From Citrobacter sp. 18056 (GTDB taxonomy: Bacteria; Pseudomonadota; Gammaproteobacteria; Enterobacterales; Enterobacteriaceae): 64,000 nt of DNA. The position numbers and the translations under genes are program-made. Shown one piece after another: positions 19,193-30,514 of the stretch. The number at the start of each line of letters is the position of its first letter. The stretch's first letter is position 1. The notes below the pieces were generated by a model. The model had not been told where the DNA came from. It made no database searches and saw only the letters and a list, made by a program, of their open reading frames with translations. Location: positions 124,001 through 188,000 of the forward strand of contig CACSJR010000005.1 of NCBI GenBank assembly GCA_902706235.1, in the 5' to 3' direction.

Positions 19193-20191
19193 ATGATACG
19201 TTTCGCAGTCATTGGCACAAACTGGATCACCCGCCAGTTTGTCGATGCCGCCCATGAAACCGGCAAATACAAACTCACCGCCGTTTATTCCCGCAGTCTC
19301 GAGCAGGCCCAGGGCTTCGCCAGCGATTACATGGTTGAACATCTCTTTACCTCTCTCGATGAGATGGCGCAAAGCGATGCCATTGATGCGGTGTATATCG
19401 CCAGCCCAAACTCCCTGCACTTCCCGCAAACCCAACTGTTTCTCAGCCACAAAAAGCATGTGATTTGCGAGAAGCCGCTGGCGTCAAATATCGCGGAAGT
19501 GGAAGCGGCTATCGCCCTGGCGCGTGAAAACCAGGTGGTACTATTCGAAGCGTTCAAGACCGCCAGCCTGCCGAATTTCCTGCAGTTGCAGCAGTCACTG
19601 AGCAAAGTGGGCAAAGTGCGTAAAGCGCTGATCAACTACTGCCAGTACTCTTCGCGCTATCAGCGCTATCTCGACGGTGAAAACCCGAACACCTTTAATC
19701 CGGCGTTCTCGAACGGTTCGATTATGGATATCGGTTTCTACTGCCTCGCCTCGGCCGTTGCCCTGTGGGGCGAACCGCACGGCGTTCACGCCAGCGCCAC
19801 ATTGCTGGACAGCGGCGTCGATGCGCATGGCGTGGTCGTGCTGGATTACGGTGATTTCAGCGTGACCCTGCAACACTCCAAAGTGAGCGATTCGGTGCTG
19901 CCGAGCGAAATCCAGGGCGAAGAAGGTTCACTGGTTATCGAGAAAATCTCCGAGTGCCAGAAAGTTTCGTTCGTACCACGCGGCGGCAAAGCGCAGGATC
20001 TGACTCAGCCGCAGCATATCAACACCATGCTGTACGAGGCGGAGCTGTTTGCGCGTCTGGTCGAAGAGAATGAAGTGAATCATCCGGGGCTGGCGGTGAG
20101 CCGCACCACTTCAAAGCTCGCCACCGAAATTCGTCGCCAGACGGGCGTCGTGTTCCCGGCGGACGGAGTGAACGAAACGCTTCCCACGTAA
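19193..20191 (+). CDS. ygjR: YgjR, Gfo/Idh/MocA family oxidoreductase
   Basis: A 332-residue NAD(P)-dependent oxidoreductase. A Rossmann start (FAVIGTNWITRQF, in which the second Gly of GxGxxG is replaced), the EKPLA motif near residue 95, and a C-terminal sheet domain are those of the Gfo/Idh/MocA family. The replaced glycine also marks YgjR homologues and need not mean inactivity. The substrate is unknown. The gene lies between ygjP and the alx riboswitch, as in E. coli. Confidence 0.92.
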   Translation: MIRFAVIGTNWITRQFVDAAHETGKYKLTAVYSRSLEQAQGFASDYMVEHLFTSLDEMAQSDAIDAVYIASPNSLHFPQTQLFLSHKKHVICEKPLASNIAEVEAAIALARENQVVLFEAFKTASLPNFLQLQQSLSKVGKVRKALINYCQYSSRYQRYLDGENPNTFNPAFSNGSIMDIGFYCLASAVALWGEPHGVHASATLLDSGVDAHGVVVLDYGDFSVTLQHSKVSDSVLPSEIQGEEGSLVIEKISECQKVSFVPRGGKAQDLTQPQHINTMLYEAELFARLVEENEVNHPGLAVSRTTSKLATEIRRQTGVVFPADGVNETLPT

Positions 20192-20254
20192 AGCTGTGTA
20201 AAACAGTGGTTATGGGCCATTGACGCCATCAATGGCCTGTAATATTTTGTCACA

Positions 20255-20445
20255 CGCAAAGGGGAGTAACTTGTTTGCCGGTGGATCGTCATGACGATGC
20301 GAAAGCATCCGGTTGCCGGGCAACAGAAAAGAAATTTACTGTAGATTTCTTTTTTGTTGTAAGTGAGACCTTGCCGAAAGGCGAGGTCCGAGCAAAAAAT
20401 CCTGCAACGGCTATCGTCTTTTGGACGTTAGCCGTTTTTTTTTGC
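20255..20445 (+). ncRNA. alx leader: Mn2+ riboswitch (yybP-ykoY class)
   Basis: The leader of alx contains the class's conserved AAAGGGGAGTA start (20258-20268) and the closing block GAGACCTTGCCGAAAGGCGAGG (20365-20386), matching the pH-responsive element / SraF leader of E. coli alx. It ends in an intrinsic terminator-like hairpin. High Mn2+ or alkaline pH is known to favour alx expression through this leader. Boundaries are approximate. Confidence 0.88.
20406..20443 (+). terminator. Terminator hairpin in the alx leader
   Basis: A 13-base stem (AACGGCTATCGTC with GACGTTAGCCGTT, one mismatch) is followed by nine T, ending 17 bases before the alx start. It is the likely expression platform of the riboswitch, as in E. 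coli. Confidence 0.85.
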
Positions 20446-20459
20446 TTATGGGATAGATT

Positions 20460-21428
20460 ATGAATACTGTTGGAACACCGTTACTTTGGGGCGGATTTGC
20501 TGTTGTGGTCGTCATTATGTTGGCGATCGATCTGCTGTTACAAGGGCGGCGCGGCGCACAAACCATGACCATGAAACAGGCGGCGACCTGGTCGCTGGTA
20601 TGGGTCACTCTGTCGCTGCTGTTTAACCTCGCTTTCTGGTGGTACCTCGCTCAAACCCAAGGCCGCGCGGTTGCTGACCCGCAGGCGATGGCGTTCCTTA
20701 CCGGTTATTTGATTGAGAAAGCGCTGGCGGTCGATAACGTCTTCGTCTGGCTGATGCTGTTTAGCTACTTTGCAGTGCCGCCTGCGTTGCAGCGTCGGGT
20801 GCTGATTTACGGCGTACTGGGCGCGATTGTGCTGCGTACTATCATGATCTTCACCGGAAGCTGGCTGATTTCCCAGTTCGAATGGCTGCTGTACGTGTTC
20901 GGTGCGTTCCTGTTGTTCACCGGAGTGAAAATGGCGCTGGCGAAGGAAGACGACGCAGGCATTGGCGACAAGCCGCTGGTGCGCTGGATCCGCAGCCATC
21001 TGCGCATGACCGATAACATCGAGAACGAACACTTCTTCGTTCGCAAAAACGGCCTGCTGTTCGCTACGCCACTGCTGCTGGTGCTGATCCTCGTCGAACT
21101 GAGCGATGTGATTTTCGCGGTAGACAGCATTCCGGCTATCTTCGCGGTGACCACTGACCCGTTCATTGTGCTGACCTCGAACCTGTTCGCAATCCTTGGC
21201 CTGCGTGCGATGTACTTCCTGTTGGCAGGCGTGGCGGAGCGCTTCTCGATGCTGAAGTACGGCCTGTCGATTATCCTGGTATTTATCGGCATCAAGATGC
21301 TGCTCATCGACCTCTACCACATCCCAATCGCGATTTCGCTGGGTGTGGTGTTCGGTATTCTGGTGCTAACGCTACTGATTAACATGTGGGTCAACCACCA
21401 GCACGACAAAAAGAATATCGCTAATTAA
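20460..21428 (+). CDS. alx: Alx, TerC family membrane protein, Mn2+ exporter
   Basis: A 322-residue inner-membrane protein of the TerC family with about nine hydrophobic segments. The acidic motifs [12 protein letters not shown] and [14 protein letters not shown], repeated in the two halves, form the metal path. In E. coli Alx is induced by alkaline pH and linked to Mn2+ export. Its leader carries the yybP-ykoY riboswitch and a strong terminator follows. The start at 20460 follows the GGATAG ribosome-binding region. Confidence 0.96.
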   Translation: MNTVGTPLLWGGFAVVVVIMLAIDLLLQGRRGAQTMTMKQAATWSLVWVTLSLLFNLAFWWYLAQTQGRAVADPQAMAFLTGYLIEKALAVDNVFVWLMLFSYFAVPPALQRRVLIYGVLGAIVLRTIMIFTGSWLISQFEWLLYVFGAFLLFTGVKMALAKEDDAGIGDKPLVRWIRSHLRMTDNIENEHFFVRKNGLLFATPLLLVLILVELSDVIFAVDSIPAIFAVTTDPFIVLTSNLFAILGLRAMYFLLAGVAERFSMLKYGLSIILVFIGIKMLLIDLYHIPIAISLGVVFGILVLTLLINMWVNHQHDKKNIAN

Positions 21429-21445
21429 GCCCTAACTATGTCAGG

Positions 21446-21473
21446 TGGCCCGATTTACTCGGGCCGTTTTTTT
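21446..21473 (+). terminator. Intrinsic terminator of alx
   Basis: Stem GGCCCG/CGGGCC with a seven-base loop, then seven T, 20 bases after the alx stop. Confidence 0.88.
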
Positions 21474-21661
21474 GTGGTTTATGTCAATGAAATGTTAAAT
21501 GCCAGTTAAAAAATAAGATCCACCCGAAATATTCAGTAGGTTCCCCTTCCCCGAAGCCAGAACATCCTTATACTCATCCATGCAAACATTTGTTACATCC
21601 TGTCAAATGCGACCAAAGAGCCGCCGGGATGGAACCACATTACGACTGAAGGAAAAGTAAA

Positions 21662-22906
21662 ATGACTACGCAACGCCCCTCTGGCTTGCTTCAGCGTCTC
21701 GCTGAAGGCAGCCTCGTAAAACAAATTCTGGTGGGTCTGGTTCTGGGTATTCTGCTGGCCTGGGTTTCTAAGCCTGCTGCGGAAGCCGTGGGCCTGTTCG
21801 GGACGCTGTTCGTCGGCGCATTGAAAGCCGTGGCCCCGGTGCTGGTTCTGATGCTGGTTATGGCGTCTATCGCTAATCACCAGCACGGTCAGAAAACCAG
21901 TATTCGCCCAATCCTGTTCCTGTATCTGCTGGGTACTTTTGCCGCCGCGCTGACCGCAGTGCTGTTCAGCTTCGTGTTTCCGTCCACCCTGCACCTGAGC
22001 ACCGGCGCGACCGATATCACGCCGCCGTCTGGTATTGTTGAAGTGCTTCGCGGCCTGCTGATGAGCATGGTGGCCAACCCGATTGACGCGCTGCTGAACG
22101 CCAACTACATCGGTATTCTGGTGTGGGCCGTGGGCCTTGGCTTCGCGCTGCGTCACGGCAATGAAACCACTAAAAACCTGGTTAACGACGTATCCAACGC
22201 GGTCACCTTTATGGTGAAAGTGGTGATTCGCTTTGCGCCGCTCGGGATTTTCGGTCTGGTTGCGTCTACGCTGGCAAGCACCGGTTTCGAAACGCTGTGG
22301 GGTTACGCCCGACTGCTGGTCGTGCTGATTGGCTGTATGCTGCTGGTGGCGCTGGTGATTAACCCGCTGTTGGTGTTCTGGAAGATTCGCCGTAACCCGT
22401 ATCCGTTGGTACTGATGTGCCTGCGTGAAAGCGGCGTCTATGCCTTCTTTACCCGCAGCTCTGCCGCCAACATTCCGGTGAACATGGCGCTGGCTGAGAA
22501 GCTGAATCTGGATCGCGATACCTATTCGGTGTCGATTCCGCTGGGTGCGACCATCAATATGGCAGGCGCGGCGATCACCATTACCGTGCTGACGCTGGCG
22601 GCGGTGAATACGCTGGGTATTCCGGTTGACCTGCCAACGGCGCTGCTGCTGAGTGTGGTTGCGGCCTTGTGTGCCTGTGGCGCATCGGGAGTGGCGGGGG
22701 GTTCTCTGCTGTTGATCCCACTGGCGTGCAACATGTTCGGCATCCCGAACGATGTGGCGATGCAGGTTGTAGCCGTCGGCTTTATCATCGGCGTACTGCA
22801 GGATTCCTGCGAAACGGCGCTGAACTCGTCCACCGACGTGCTGTTCACCGCCGCGGCCTGTATGGCTGACGACGAGCGTCTGGCAAAAGACGGATTGCGC
22901 GGTTAA
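21662..22906 (+). CDS. sstT: Na+/serine-threonine symporter SstT
   Basis: A 414-residue transporter of the dicarboxylate/amino acid:cation symporter family, the same length as E. coli SstT. Membrane segments alternate throughout. The serine-rich re-entrant loop ([15 protein letters not shown], about residue 260) and the [13 protein letters not shown] sodium/substrate segment (about 297) are present. It imports serine and threonine with Na+. Monocistronic, between alx and the convergent ygjV. Confidence 0.96.
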   Translation: MTTQRPSGLLQRLAEGSLVKQILVGLVLGILLAWVSKPAAEAVGLFGTLFVGALKAVAPVLVLMLVMASIANHQHGQKTSIRPILFLYLLGTFAAALTAVLFSFVFPSTLHLSTGATDITPPSGIVEVLRGLLMSMVANPIDALLNANYIGILVWAVGLGFALRHGNETTKNLVNDVSNAVTFMVKVVIRFAPLGIFGLVASTLASTGFETLWGYARLLVVLIGCMLLVALVINPLLVFWKIRRNPYPLVLMCLRESGVYAFFTRSSAANIPVNMALAEKLNLDRDTYSVSIPLGATINMAGAAITITVLTLAAVNTLGIPVDLPTALLLSVVAALCACGASGVAGGSLLLIPLACNMFGIPNDVAMQVVAVGFIIGVLQDSCETALNSSTDVLFTAAACMADDERLAKDGLRG

Positions 22907-22920
22907 TCCTCTGCTATTCC

Positions 22921-22951
22921 AGCCCTTCTGCTAACGAGTGGAAGGGCTTTC
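22921..22951. terminator. Hairpin between sstT and ygjV
   Basis: An eight-base stem (AGCCCTTC/GAAGGGCT) between two convergent stops, followed on the plus strand by TTCC only. Probably the sstT terminator, with a weak T-tract. Confidence 0.5.
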
Positions 22952-23497
22952 CTCCTGCAATTCTGTCTGTAATGTTGTTTCTACTTTAAACGGATCGATG
23001 CCACGCTTTTGCATTCGCCAAAAACGAATGATGTTCAGCCCGTTCATCACCAGAAAACTCCCCTCAATCAGCGTGCCACCGATAGAACCGAGCCAGAAGT
23101 TATGCGCCACCCAGCAGGCCGTTGAGCACCAGATGATGCAGCGCATCGTCAGGCCCTGACAGCGAAACAATGCCCAGGTGCTGACCAGCGTACCGGCGAC
23201 GGGCAGCAGTTCCATTGGATGATGAAACTTAGCCAGACCAATCCCGGCGGTCAGCACGATAAACAGCGTCATGACCCACAGGCTGCGGGTGCGCAGGGTG
23301 ATCAGCGTTCGGATGGCGTTCAGCATGGCGCTGGAGCCCGCCGGAAACGCGCCCATCAGGAAGAAATGCACGCCGATAATGGCGCTATAGACGGAAAGCT
23401 GCTTTTTGAATCGGCGCTCATCGCGGTTGATAAACGTTGTGATACCTACCAGAAAGGCGATGACTCCAACGCCCTGGGCTAGCCAATACGCGGTCAT
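22931..23497 (-). CDS. ygjV: YgjV, membrane protein of unknown function
   Basis: A 188-residue inner-membrane protein with about six hydrophobic segments, matching E. coli YgjV closely (for example NRDERRFKKQLSVY and NIIRFWRMQKRGIDPFKVE). I chose the ATG at 23497 by comparison; the open frame starts seven codons earlier with a segment that is not conserved. The function is unknown; it is listed among inner-membrane YgjV-family proteins. Convergent with sstT and followed at its 5' side by uxaA on the same strand. Confidence 0.92.
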   Translation of the reverse strand: MTAYWLAQGVGVIAFLVGITTFINRDERRFKKQLSVYSAIIGVHFFLMGAFPAGSSAMLNAIRTLITLRTRSLWVMTLFIVLTAGIGLAKFHHPMELLPVAGTLVSTWALFRCQGLTMRCIIWCSTACWVAHNFWLGSIGGTLIEGSFLVMNGLNIIRFWRMQKRGIDPFKVETTLQTELQEESPSTR

Positions 23498-23520
23498 GGT
23501 AAATCCTTTGGATGACACAG

Positions 23521-23557
23521 AAAAAGAAACGGCGCTTCATTTATGAAACGCCGTTTT
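23521..23557 (-). terminator. Intrinsic terminator of uxaCA
   Basis: On the minus strand a stem with AAACGGCG and CGCCGTTT arms is followed by CTTTTT, 14 bases past the uxaA stop. Confidence 0.75.
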
Positions 23558-23570
23558 AGCTTAGCGAGGA

Positions 23571-25058
23571 TTAGAGCGTGACGCCAGACTTAAAGATAGC
23601 CAGTTCACGGAAATCATTCTTTTCGTTACAGGTTTGCTTGCCGTTGGCGAATTCCACGATGGTATCGACAAATTCAGTCAGCACCTCTGGCATCGCTTTG
23701 CCGTGGATAAGCTGCCCGGCATCGAAGTCAATCCAGTGCTTTTTCTTCGCCGCCAGCTCGCTGTTAGTAGCGATTTTCACCGTCGGGACAAAACCGCCGT
23801 ACGGCGTGCCACGCCCGGTGCTGAACAGCACCATGTGACAGCCTGCCCCGGCCAGTGCGCTGGTCGCGACCGCATCGTTACCCGGAGCACTCAGCAGGTT
23901 GAGGCCGTGGGTTTTCAGGCGCTCGCCGTAGCGCAGCACGTCAACCACCTGGCTGGAGCCCGCTTTCTGCGTGCAGCCGAGCGATTTCTCTTCCAGCGTC
24001 GTTATCCCGCCCGCTTTGTTGCCCGGCGATGGGTTCTCATAAATAGGCTGGTTGTGGGCGATGAAGTACTGTTTGAAATCGTTGACCATGGTGACGGTCT
24101 TTTCAAACGTGGCTTCGTCGCGGCAGTGGCTCATCAGGATCTGCTCGGCGCCGAACATTTCCGGCACTTCGGTCAGAACGGTGGTGCCGCCGTTGCCAAT
24201 CACATAATCAGAGAAACGCCCCAGCATGGGGTTGGCGGTGATGCCCGACAGGCCGTCGGAACCGCCGCATTCCAGGCCAAACTTCAGCTCGCTGAGTTTG
24301 CCCGGTTCGCGTTTGTCGTGACGCATTACGTCATAAAGCTGATGCAGTTCTTCAAGGCCCGCTTCCACTTCGTCGTCCTGCTTCTGACAGATCATGAAGT
24401 GCACGCGGTCGGCGTCAAATTCACCCAGCGTTTCACGGAACGCATCGACCTGGTTGTTCTCACAACCGAGGCCAATCACCAGCACGGCCCCGGCATTCGG
24501 ATGACGCACCATGTTTTGCAGCATGGTGCGGGTGTTGATGTGATCGTCGCCCAGCTGCGAACAGCCGTAGGTGTGGCTGAACAGGAATACGCCGTCGGTG
24601 CCTTCGGCATCGTTAGTCTCTTTGAGAAAACGATTCTGAATTTGACGCGCGATCCCGTTGACGCAGCCCACGGTCGGCAGGATCCACAGCTCGTTACGAA
24701 CGCCAACTTCACCGTTTGCACGACGATAAACCTGCACGTCGCGATCGCCTGCCTGGCTCAGTTCCGCCTGCAGGTCTGGTTGATAGCTGTACTCGTCCAG
24801 ATCACTAAGATTGGTGCGCGTGTTGTGGGAATGAATGTGTTCCCCTGGCGCAATATCCGTCAGCGCATGACCAATCGGCAATCCATATTTGACGATGTTT
24901 TCACCCTTCGCAATCGCGAACAGAGCAAACTTATGCCCGCGCACGACGTCAGACTGCAGGCGTACCGTCTGACCTTCCACGGTCACTTCCTGCCCCGCGG
25001 CGATATCAGTCAGCGCGACGACGACATTGTCCAGCGAATGGATTTTGATGTATTGCAT
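23571..25058 (-). CDS. uxaA: Altronate dehydratase UxaA
   Basis: A 495-residue iron-dependent dehydratase that converts D-altronate to 2-keto-3-deoxygluconate in galacturonate breakdown, the same length as in E. coli. The N-terminal SAF-type domain (about 1-100) is followed by the catalytic UxaA domain with conserved GLGCENNQ and GLECGGSDGLSG. I start at the ATG at 25058 (MQYIKIH), three codons inside the longest frame, by family comparison. It follows uxaC with an 18-base gap in one operon; uxaB is not linked here. Confidence 0.96.
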   Translation of the reverse strand: MQYIKIHSLDNVVVALTDIAAGQEVTVEGQTVRLQSDVVRGHKFALFAIAKGENIVKYGLPIGHALTDIAPGEHIHSHNTRTNLSDLDEYSYQPDLQAELSQAGDRDVQVYRRANGEVGVRNELWILPTVGCVNGIARQIQNRFLKETNDAEGTDGVFLFSHTYGCSQLGDDHINTRTMLQNMVRHPNAGAVLVIGLGCENNQVDAFRETLGEFDADRVHFMICQKQDDEVEAGLEELHQLYDVMRHDKREPGKLSELKFGLECGGSDGLSGITANPMLGRFSDYVIGNGGTTVLTEVPEMFGAEQILMSHCRDEATFEKTVTMVNDFKQYFIAHNQPIYENPSPGNKAGGITTLEEKSLGCTQKAGSSQVVDVLRYGERLKTHGLNLLSAPGNDAVATSALAGAGCHMVLFSTGRGTPYGGFVPTVKIATNSELAAKKKHWIDFDAGQLIHGKAMPEVLTEFVDTIVEFANGKQTCNEKNDFRELAIFKSGVTL

Positions 25059-25076
25059 ATCAACCAACCTCGGGCA

Positions 25077-26501
<1,425 letters not shown>

Positions 26502-26538
26502 CTAAAAGAGTGCGTCAGATGCTTAACTGCAATGCTGC

Positions 26539-26557
26539 AAAGTTATCACACCAATTT
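26539..26557 (-). promoter_or_regulatory. Candidate ExuR operator, uxaC side
   Basis: On the minus strand this reads AAATTGGTGTGATAACTTT, close to the UxuR/ExuR type (AAATTGGTATACCAATTT). It lies 50 bases from the uxaC start. Confidence 0.55.
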
Positions 26558-26720
26558 CCAGTCCCTGAAGATTTTTTCGTGAGTCAGATCAATAAAAGCC
26601 GACAAAAAAAGTACCCAAAAAGAAGTAAACCCTTCGCCAGGCCGCACCAGTACTGGCTCTTCTCAGCGCAAATAAAGACCCCACGGTTATTCCAGCATTT
26701 GTGACGGTTCTCACCTTTTA

Positions 26721-26737
26721 AAGTTGTATGACAAGTT
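26721..26737 (+). promoter_or_regulatory. Candidate ExuR operator, exuT side
   Basis: AAGTTGTATGACAAGTT, a near-palindrome with a TTGT-ACAA core, in the exuT upstream region. It shares its layout with the other two candidate ExuR sites of this window. Confidence 0.5.
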
Positions 26738-26955
26738 ATCGTTTGCCCCGTCGCGACCTATAAGCCGAAGGAATGCATTACCGATGATTCAGTCATCGGA
26801 ATTACCGGTACGGATACCGAATTCGCAGAATTATTAATGGCAAGGTTCGGGCCGTTACAGAAAATCTGTTACGCCCCCCCGTTACTTAAACATCCTCCTC
26901 CACTCAGGAAGATGACCGCGCAGCGCGCGAATAAAACAAAATGACGAGGTTTTAC

Positions 26956-28251
26956 ATGCGTAAGATTAAAGGGTTACGTTGGTACATGATTGCACTGGTG
27001 ACGCTGGGCACCGTGCTCGGTTACCTCACTCGTAACACCGTGGCGGCCGCTGCGCCGACCTTTATGCAGGAACTGCATATTTCCACACAGCAATACTCTT
27101 ACATCATCGCCGCCTATTCCGCGGCGTATACCATTATGCAGCCGGTTGCAGGCTACGTGCTTGACCTGTTAGGTACTAAGGTTGGCTACGCGATGTTCGC
27201 CGTTCTGTGGGCATGTTTCTGCGGCGCGACTGCGCTGGCAGGCAGCTGGGGCGGTCTGGCCGTGGCGCGTGGTGCTGTTGGTGCGGCAGAAGCGGCAATG
27301 ATCCCGGCCGGTCTGAAAGCCAGCTCCGAGTGGTTCCCGGCAAAGGAACGTTCCGTTGCCGTCGGCTACTTCAACGTCGGTTCCTCCATCGGCGGGATGA
27401 TTGCGCCTCCGTTGGTGGTGTGGGCTATCGTCATGCACAGCTGGCAGATGGCGTTCATTATCTCCGGTGTCCTGAGCTTCGCATGGGCAATGGCCTGGCT
27501 GATTTTCTACAAACACCCGCGTGACCAGAAAAAACTGACCGAAGAAGAACGTGAGTACATCATCGGGGGCCAGGAAGCGCAGCATCAGACCGATAACGGC
27601 AAAAAAATGTCGGCCTGGCAGATTATCCGTAACCGCCAGTTCTGGGGTATCGCGCTGCCACGTTTCCTGGCGGAACCGGCGTGGGGTACTTTCAATGCCT
27701 GGATCCCGCTGTTCATGTTTAAAGTCTATGGCTTTGACCTGAAACACATTGCGATGTTTGCGTGGATGCCAATGCTGTTTGCTGACCTGGGATGCATCGT
27801 CGGCGGCTATCTGCCACCGCTGTTCCAGCGTAAGTTCGGCGTGAACCTGATTGTTTCCCGTAAGCTGGTCGTCACCATGGGTGCAGTCCTGATGATTGGT
27901 CCTGGCCTGATTGGCCTGTTCACCAGCCCGTACGTTGCAATTGCCCTGCTGTGCGTCGGCGGCTTTGCTCACCAGTCACTGTCCGGTGCGCTAATTACCC
28001 TTTCTTCCGACGTCTTTGGTCGTAACGAAGTGGCTACGGCGAACGGCCTGACCGGCATGGCGGCATGGACAGCAAGTACATTGTTTGCACTGGTTGTCGG
28101 TGCGCTGGCCGATACTCTGGGCTTCAGCCCACTGTTCGCGGTACTGGCAGTGTTCGACCTGATTGGTGCCGTTGTTATCTGGACCGTGCTGCAGAACAAA
28201 CCAGCAACCGAAACCACTCACGCCGTTGGCGGGACAGCTACGCAGAGCTAA
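26956..28251 (+). CDS. exuT: Hexuronate transporter ExuT
   Basis: A 431-residue major facilitator of the anion:cation symporter family with 12 membrane segments, importing glucuronate and galacturonate. It matches E. coli ExuT nearly throughout, including LGYLTRNTVAAAAPT and ARGAVGAAEAAMIPAG. The ATG at 26956 (MRKIKGLRWYM) is chosen over one five codons earlier because it matches the known N-terminus. It precedes its repressor gene exuR, with a terminator between them. Confidence 0.96.
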   Translation: MRKIKGLRWYMIALVTLGTVLGYLTRNTVAAAAPTFMQELHISTQQYSYIIAAYSAAYTIMQPVAGYVLDLLGTKVGYAMFAVLWACFCGATALAGSWGGLAVARGAVGAAEAAMIPAGLKASSEWFPAKERSVAVGYFNVGSSIGGMIAPPLVVWAIVMHSWQMAFIISGVLSFAWAMAWLIFYKHPRDQKKLTEEEREYIIGGQEAQHQTDNGKKMSAWQIIRNRQFWGIALPRFLAEPAWGTFNAWIPLFMFKVYGFDLKHIAMFAWMPMLFADLGCIVGGYLPPLFQRKFGVNLIVSRKLVVTMGAVLMIGPGLIGLFTSPYVAIALLCVGGFAHQSLSGALITLSSDVFGRNEVATANGLTGMAAWTASTLFALVVGALADTLGFSPLFAVLAVFDLIGAVVIWTVLQNKPATETTHAVGGTATQS

Positions 28252-28270
28252 CCCTTGCTATACCTGCTTT

Positions 28271-28296
28271 AAAGCCGCCTTCCGGGCGGCTTTTTG
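28271..28296 (+). terminator. Intrinsic terminator of exuT
   Basis: Stem AAAGCCGCC/GGCGGCTTT with a short loop, ending in a T-run, 20 bases after the exuT stop. Confidence 0.85.
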
Positions 28297-28324
28297 CCGT
28301 TAAGAAGGTGGTGAGTTTTCCGTA

Positions 28325-28341
28325 AAAGTGGTATAACAAAT
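28325..28341 (+). promoter_or_regulatory. Candidate ExuR operator upstream of exuR
   Basis: AAAGTGGTATAACAAAT resembles the ExuR/UxuR box and lies 30 bases before the exuR start, suggesting autoregulation. Confidence 0.5.
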
Positions 28342-28370
28342 CCTCACGCCGTACCCTGCCTGGAGCGAAT

Positions 28371-29147
28371 ATGGAAATCACGGAATCACGCCGTTTATAT
28401 CAACAGCTTGCCGCTGATCTGAAAAATCGCATCGAGCAAGGCGTTTATCTTGTGGGCGACAAACTGCCTGCGGAGCGTTTTATTGCCGACGAGAAGAACG
28501 TCAGCCGCACTGTGGTTCGTGAAGCCATTATTATGCTGGAAGTCGAAGGCTACGTTGAAGTCCGCAAAGGCTCCGGTATTCATGTCATTTCCAGCACCGC
28601 GAAGCACTACCACGCACCGGACGAATCCCTTGAGTTTGCCAATTATGGCCCGTTCGAGCTGTTACAGGCCCGCCAGCTTATCGAAAGTAATATTGCTGAG
28701 TTCGCCGCCACACAGGTGACGAAACAGGACATCATGAAGCTGATGGAAATCCAGGAGAATGCGCGCAAGGAGAAGTGCTTCCGCGACTCCGAATGGGATC
28801 TCCAGTTCCACGTCCAGGTTGCTCTGGCGACACAAAACACCGCGCTGGCGGCGATTGTCGAAAAAATGTGGACCCAGCGCGTGCATAACCCGTACTGGAA
28901 AAAACTCCACGACCACATCGATCTGCGCACGGTGGACAACTGGTGTGACGATCATGACCAAATTCTGAAAGCGCTGATCCGCAAAGACCCACACGCGGCA
29001 AAACTGGCAATGTGGCAGCATCTGGAAAACACCAAACTGATGCTGTTTAACGAAACCAGCGATGATTTCGAATTCAATGCCGACCGTTACCTTTTTGCAG
29101 ATAATCCGGTGGTTCACCTCGATACCGCCGCCAACGGCGCGAAGTAA
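28371..29147 (+). CDS. exuR: Hexuronate regulon repressor ExuR
   Basis: A 258-residue GntR-family (FadR/FCD subgroup) repressor of the galacturonate and glucuronate genes, the same length as in E. coli. The N-terminal winged helix (about 8-75, with [25 protein letters not shown]) and the helical FCD effector domain are complete. It sits right of exuT, with its own promoter region. Candidate binding sites occur upstream of uxaC, exuT and exuR itself. Confidence 0.96.
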   Translation: MEITESRRLYQQLAADLKNRIEQGVYLVGDKLPAERFIADEKNVSRTVVREAIIMLEVEGYVEVRKGSGIHVISSTAKHYHAPDESLEFANYGPFELLQARQLIESNIAEFAATQVTKQDIMKLMEIQENARKEKCFRDSEWDLQFHVQVALATQNTALAAIVEKMWTQRVHNPYWKKLHDHIDLRTVDNWCDDHDQILKALIRKDPHAAKLAMWQHLENTKLMLFNETSDDFEFNADRYLFADNPVVHLDTAANGAK

Positions 29148-29462
29148 GATTTTCCCCACCCCCGACCTCTCATCGGGGGTAAGTAAATCCACTATAGTGT
29201 CAGCCTGTGTAAAATCTCTCGCCTCTCCCCTCTTCAGACAGCAAAATCAATCGCAACAAACTGCAATTTCTGTGACGTTAAACCAGAGCCTTTGTTACAC
29301 TTAGATGCATTTTGTCGTTGACGAGTCAGGCGCTCCTGATTCGCGTAAAACATGGATAAGTTCAGAGCGTGTTGCCAGTGTCCATAATCAATCAATAACA
29401 ACTGACGTCCGGCAGAAAAACGCGTTCAGGCATGACATTAATCGATGTACCAGGAATCGTGA
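29148..29462. other. exuR-yqjA intergenic region
   Basis: These 315 bases hold no gene that I can support. Close to exuR is a CCCCCGA/TCGGGGG-type hairpin (29164-29180) without T-run. Near yqjA is a candidate CpxR box. The rest shows nothing recognisable. Confidence 0.6.
29345..29359 (+). promoter_or_regulatory. Candidate CpxR box upstream of yqjA
   Basis: GTAAA, five bases, GATAA: eight of ten positions of the CpxR pattern GTAAA-N5-GTAAA. E. coli yqjA is a reported Cpx target. Short motif, moderate certainty. Confidence 0.4.
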
Positions 29463-30125
29463 ATGGAACTGTTAACCCAATTACTCAATGCCTTGTGGAG
29501 CCAGGATTTCGAAACCCTCGCCAACCCCTCCATGATAGGCATGCTCTACTTCGTGTTGTTTATGATCCTATTCTTAGAGAACGGATTATTACCTGCCGCC
29601 TTTTTACCGGGCGATAGCCTGCTGGTGCTGGTCGGCGTGCTGATTGCCAAAGGTGCGATGGGCTTCCCGCTAACGCTGCTGCTGCTGACCACCGCCGCCA
29701 GCCTCGGCTGCTGGCTGAGCTATATTCAGGGCCGCTGGCTCGGGAATACGCGCATTGTGCAGAACTGGCTTTCGCACCTGCCCGCCCATTACCACCAGCG
29801 CGCACATCACCTGTTCCATAAGCACGGTTTATCCGCCCTGTTGGTCGGACGCTTTATCGCCTTTGTGCGCACGCTGCTGCCAACCATCGCCGGTCTGTCC
29901 GGTCTGAGCAGCACCCGTTTCCAGTTCTTCAACTGGATGAGCGGCCTGCTGTGGGTGCTTATCCTGACGTCGCTCGGTTATTTGCTGGGGAAAACCCCGG
30001 TGTTCCTGAAATACGAAGATGCGCTGATGTCCTGCCTGATGCTGCTGCCTGTCGTGCTGCTGGTGATTGGTCTGGTCGGGTCGCTTATCGTACTGGTGAA
30101 GAAAAAATACGGTAACCGGAGCTAG
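29463..30125 (+). CDS. yqjA: DedA family membrane protein YqjA
   Basis: A 220-residue inner-membrane protein of the DedA family, linked in E. coli to osmosensing, alkaline tolerance and proton-motive force, with lipid transport proposed. The family motif FLPGDSLL (about residue 48) and [17 protein letters not shown] (about 133-149) are intact. It is two bases upstream of mzrA, forming the conserved yqjA-mzrA pair. Confidence 0.95.
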   Translation: MELLTQLLNALWSQDFETLANPSMIGMLYFVLFMILFLENGLLPAAFLPGDSLLVLVGVLIAKGAMGFPLTLLLLTTAASLGCWLSYIQGRWLGNTRIVQNWLSHLPAHYHQRAHHLFHKHGLSALLVGRFIAFVRTLLPTIAGLSGLSSTRFQFFNWMSGLLWVLILTSLGYLLGKTPVFLKYEDALMSCLMLLPVVLLVIGLVGSLIVLVKKKYGNRS

Positions 30126-30127
30126 GC

Positions 30128-30514
30128 ATGGGATTGCGCAACGTTACCCTTCGCCGGTTCAGTATCAGTCTCGGCGCATTGCTTATGCTGTGCGCCCTGC
30201 TTTGGTTCTGGGCGGCGATTCAACAACGCGAGTCGTCGCTGGCCATTCGTCCGGTCAGCGCCAATATCAGCATGCCTGACGGCTTCTCTGTCTGGCATCA
30301 TCTGGATGCTAACGGCATCCGCTTTAAGAGCATCACCCCGCAAAATGATGCTTTAGTGATTAAGTTTGAATCCAGCGACCAGAGCGCCGCCGCCAAAGTG
30401 GTGCTGGACAGAACCCTGCCCCACGGTTACATCATCGCTCAGCTTGATGATGAAGACTCGCTGGCCCCACAGTGGCTCTCCCGCCTTCGCGACACGCCGC
30501 ACCGGTTTGGTTAA
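30128..30514 (+). CDS. mzrA: EnvZ/OmpR modulator MzrA
   Basis: A 128-residue bitopic inner-membrane protein that links the Cpx and EnvZ/OmpR systems by acting on EnvZ. One membrane helix lies near the N-terminus (about 12-32) and is followed by a small periplasmic domain ending in LSRLRDTPHRFG. It starts two bases after the yqjA stop, so expression should follow yqjA. Confidence 0.93.
   Translation: MGLRNVTLRRFSISLGALLMLCALLWFWAAIQQRESSLAIRPVSANISMPDGFSVWHHLDANGIRFKSITPQNDALVIKFESSDQSAAAKVVLDRTLPHGYIIAQLDDEDSLAPQWLSRLRDTPHRFG

Noticed and set aside
20538-21320. 260-codon frame on the minus strand opposite alx
   Set aside because: Mirror frame of a membrane protein gene, rich in His and Gln as expected of such shadows.
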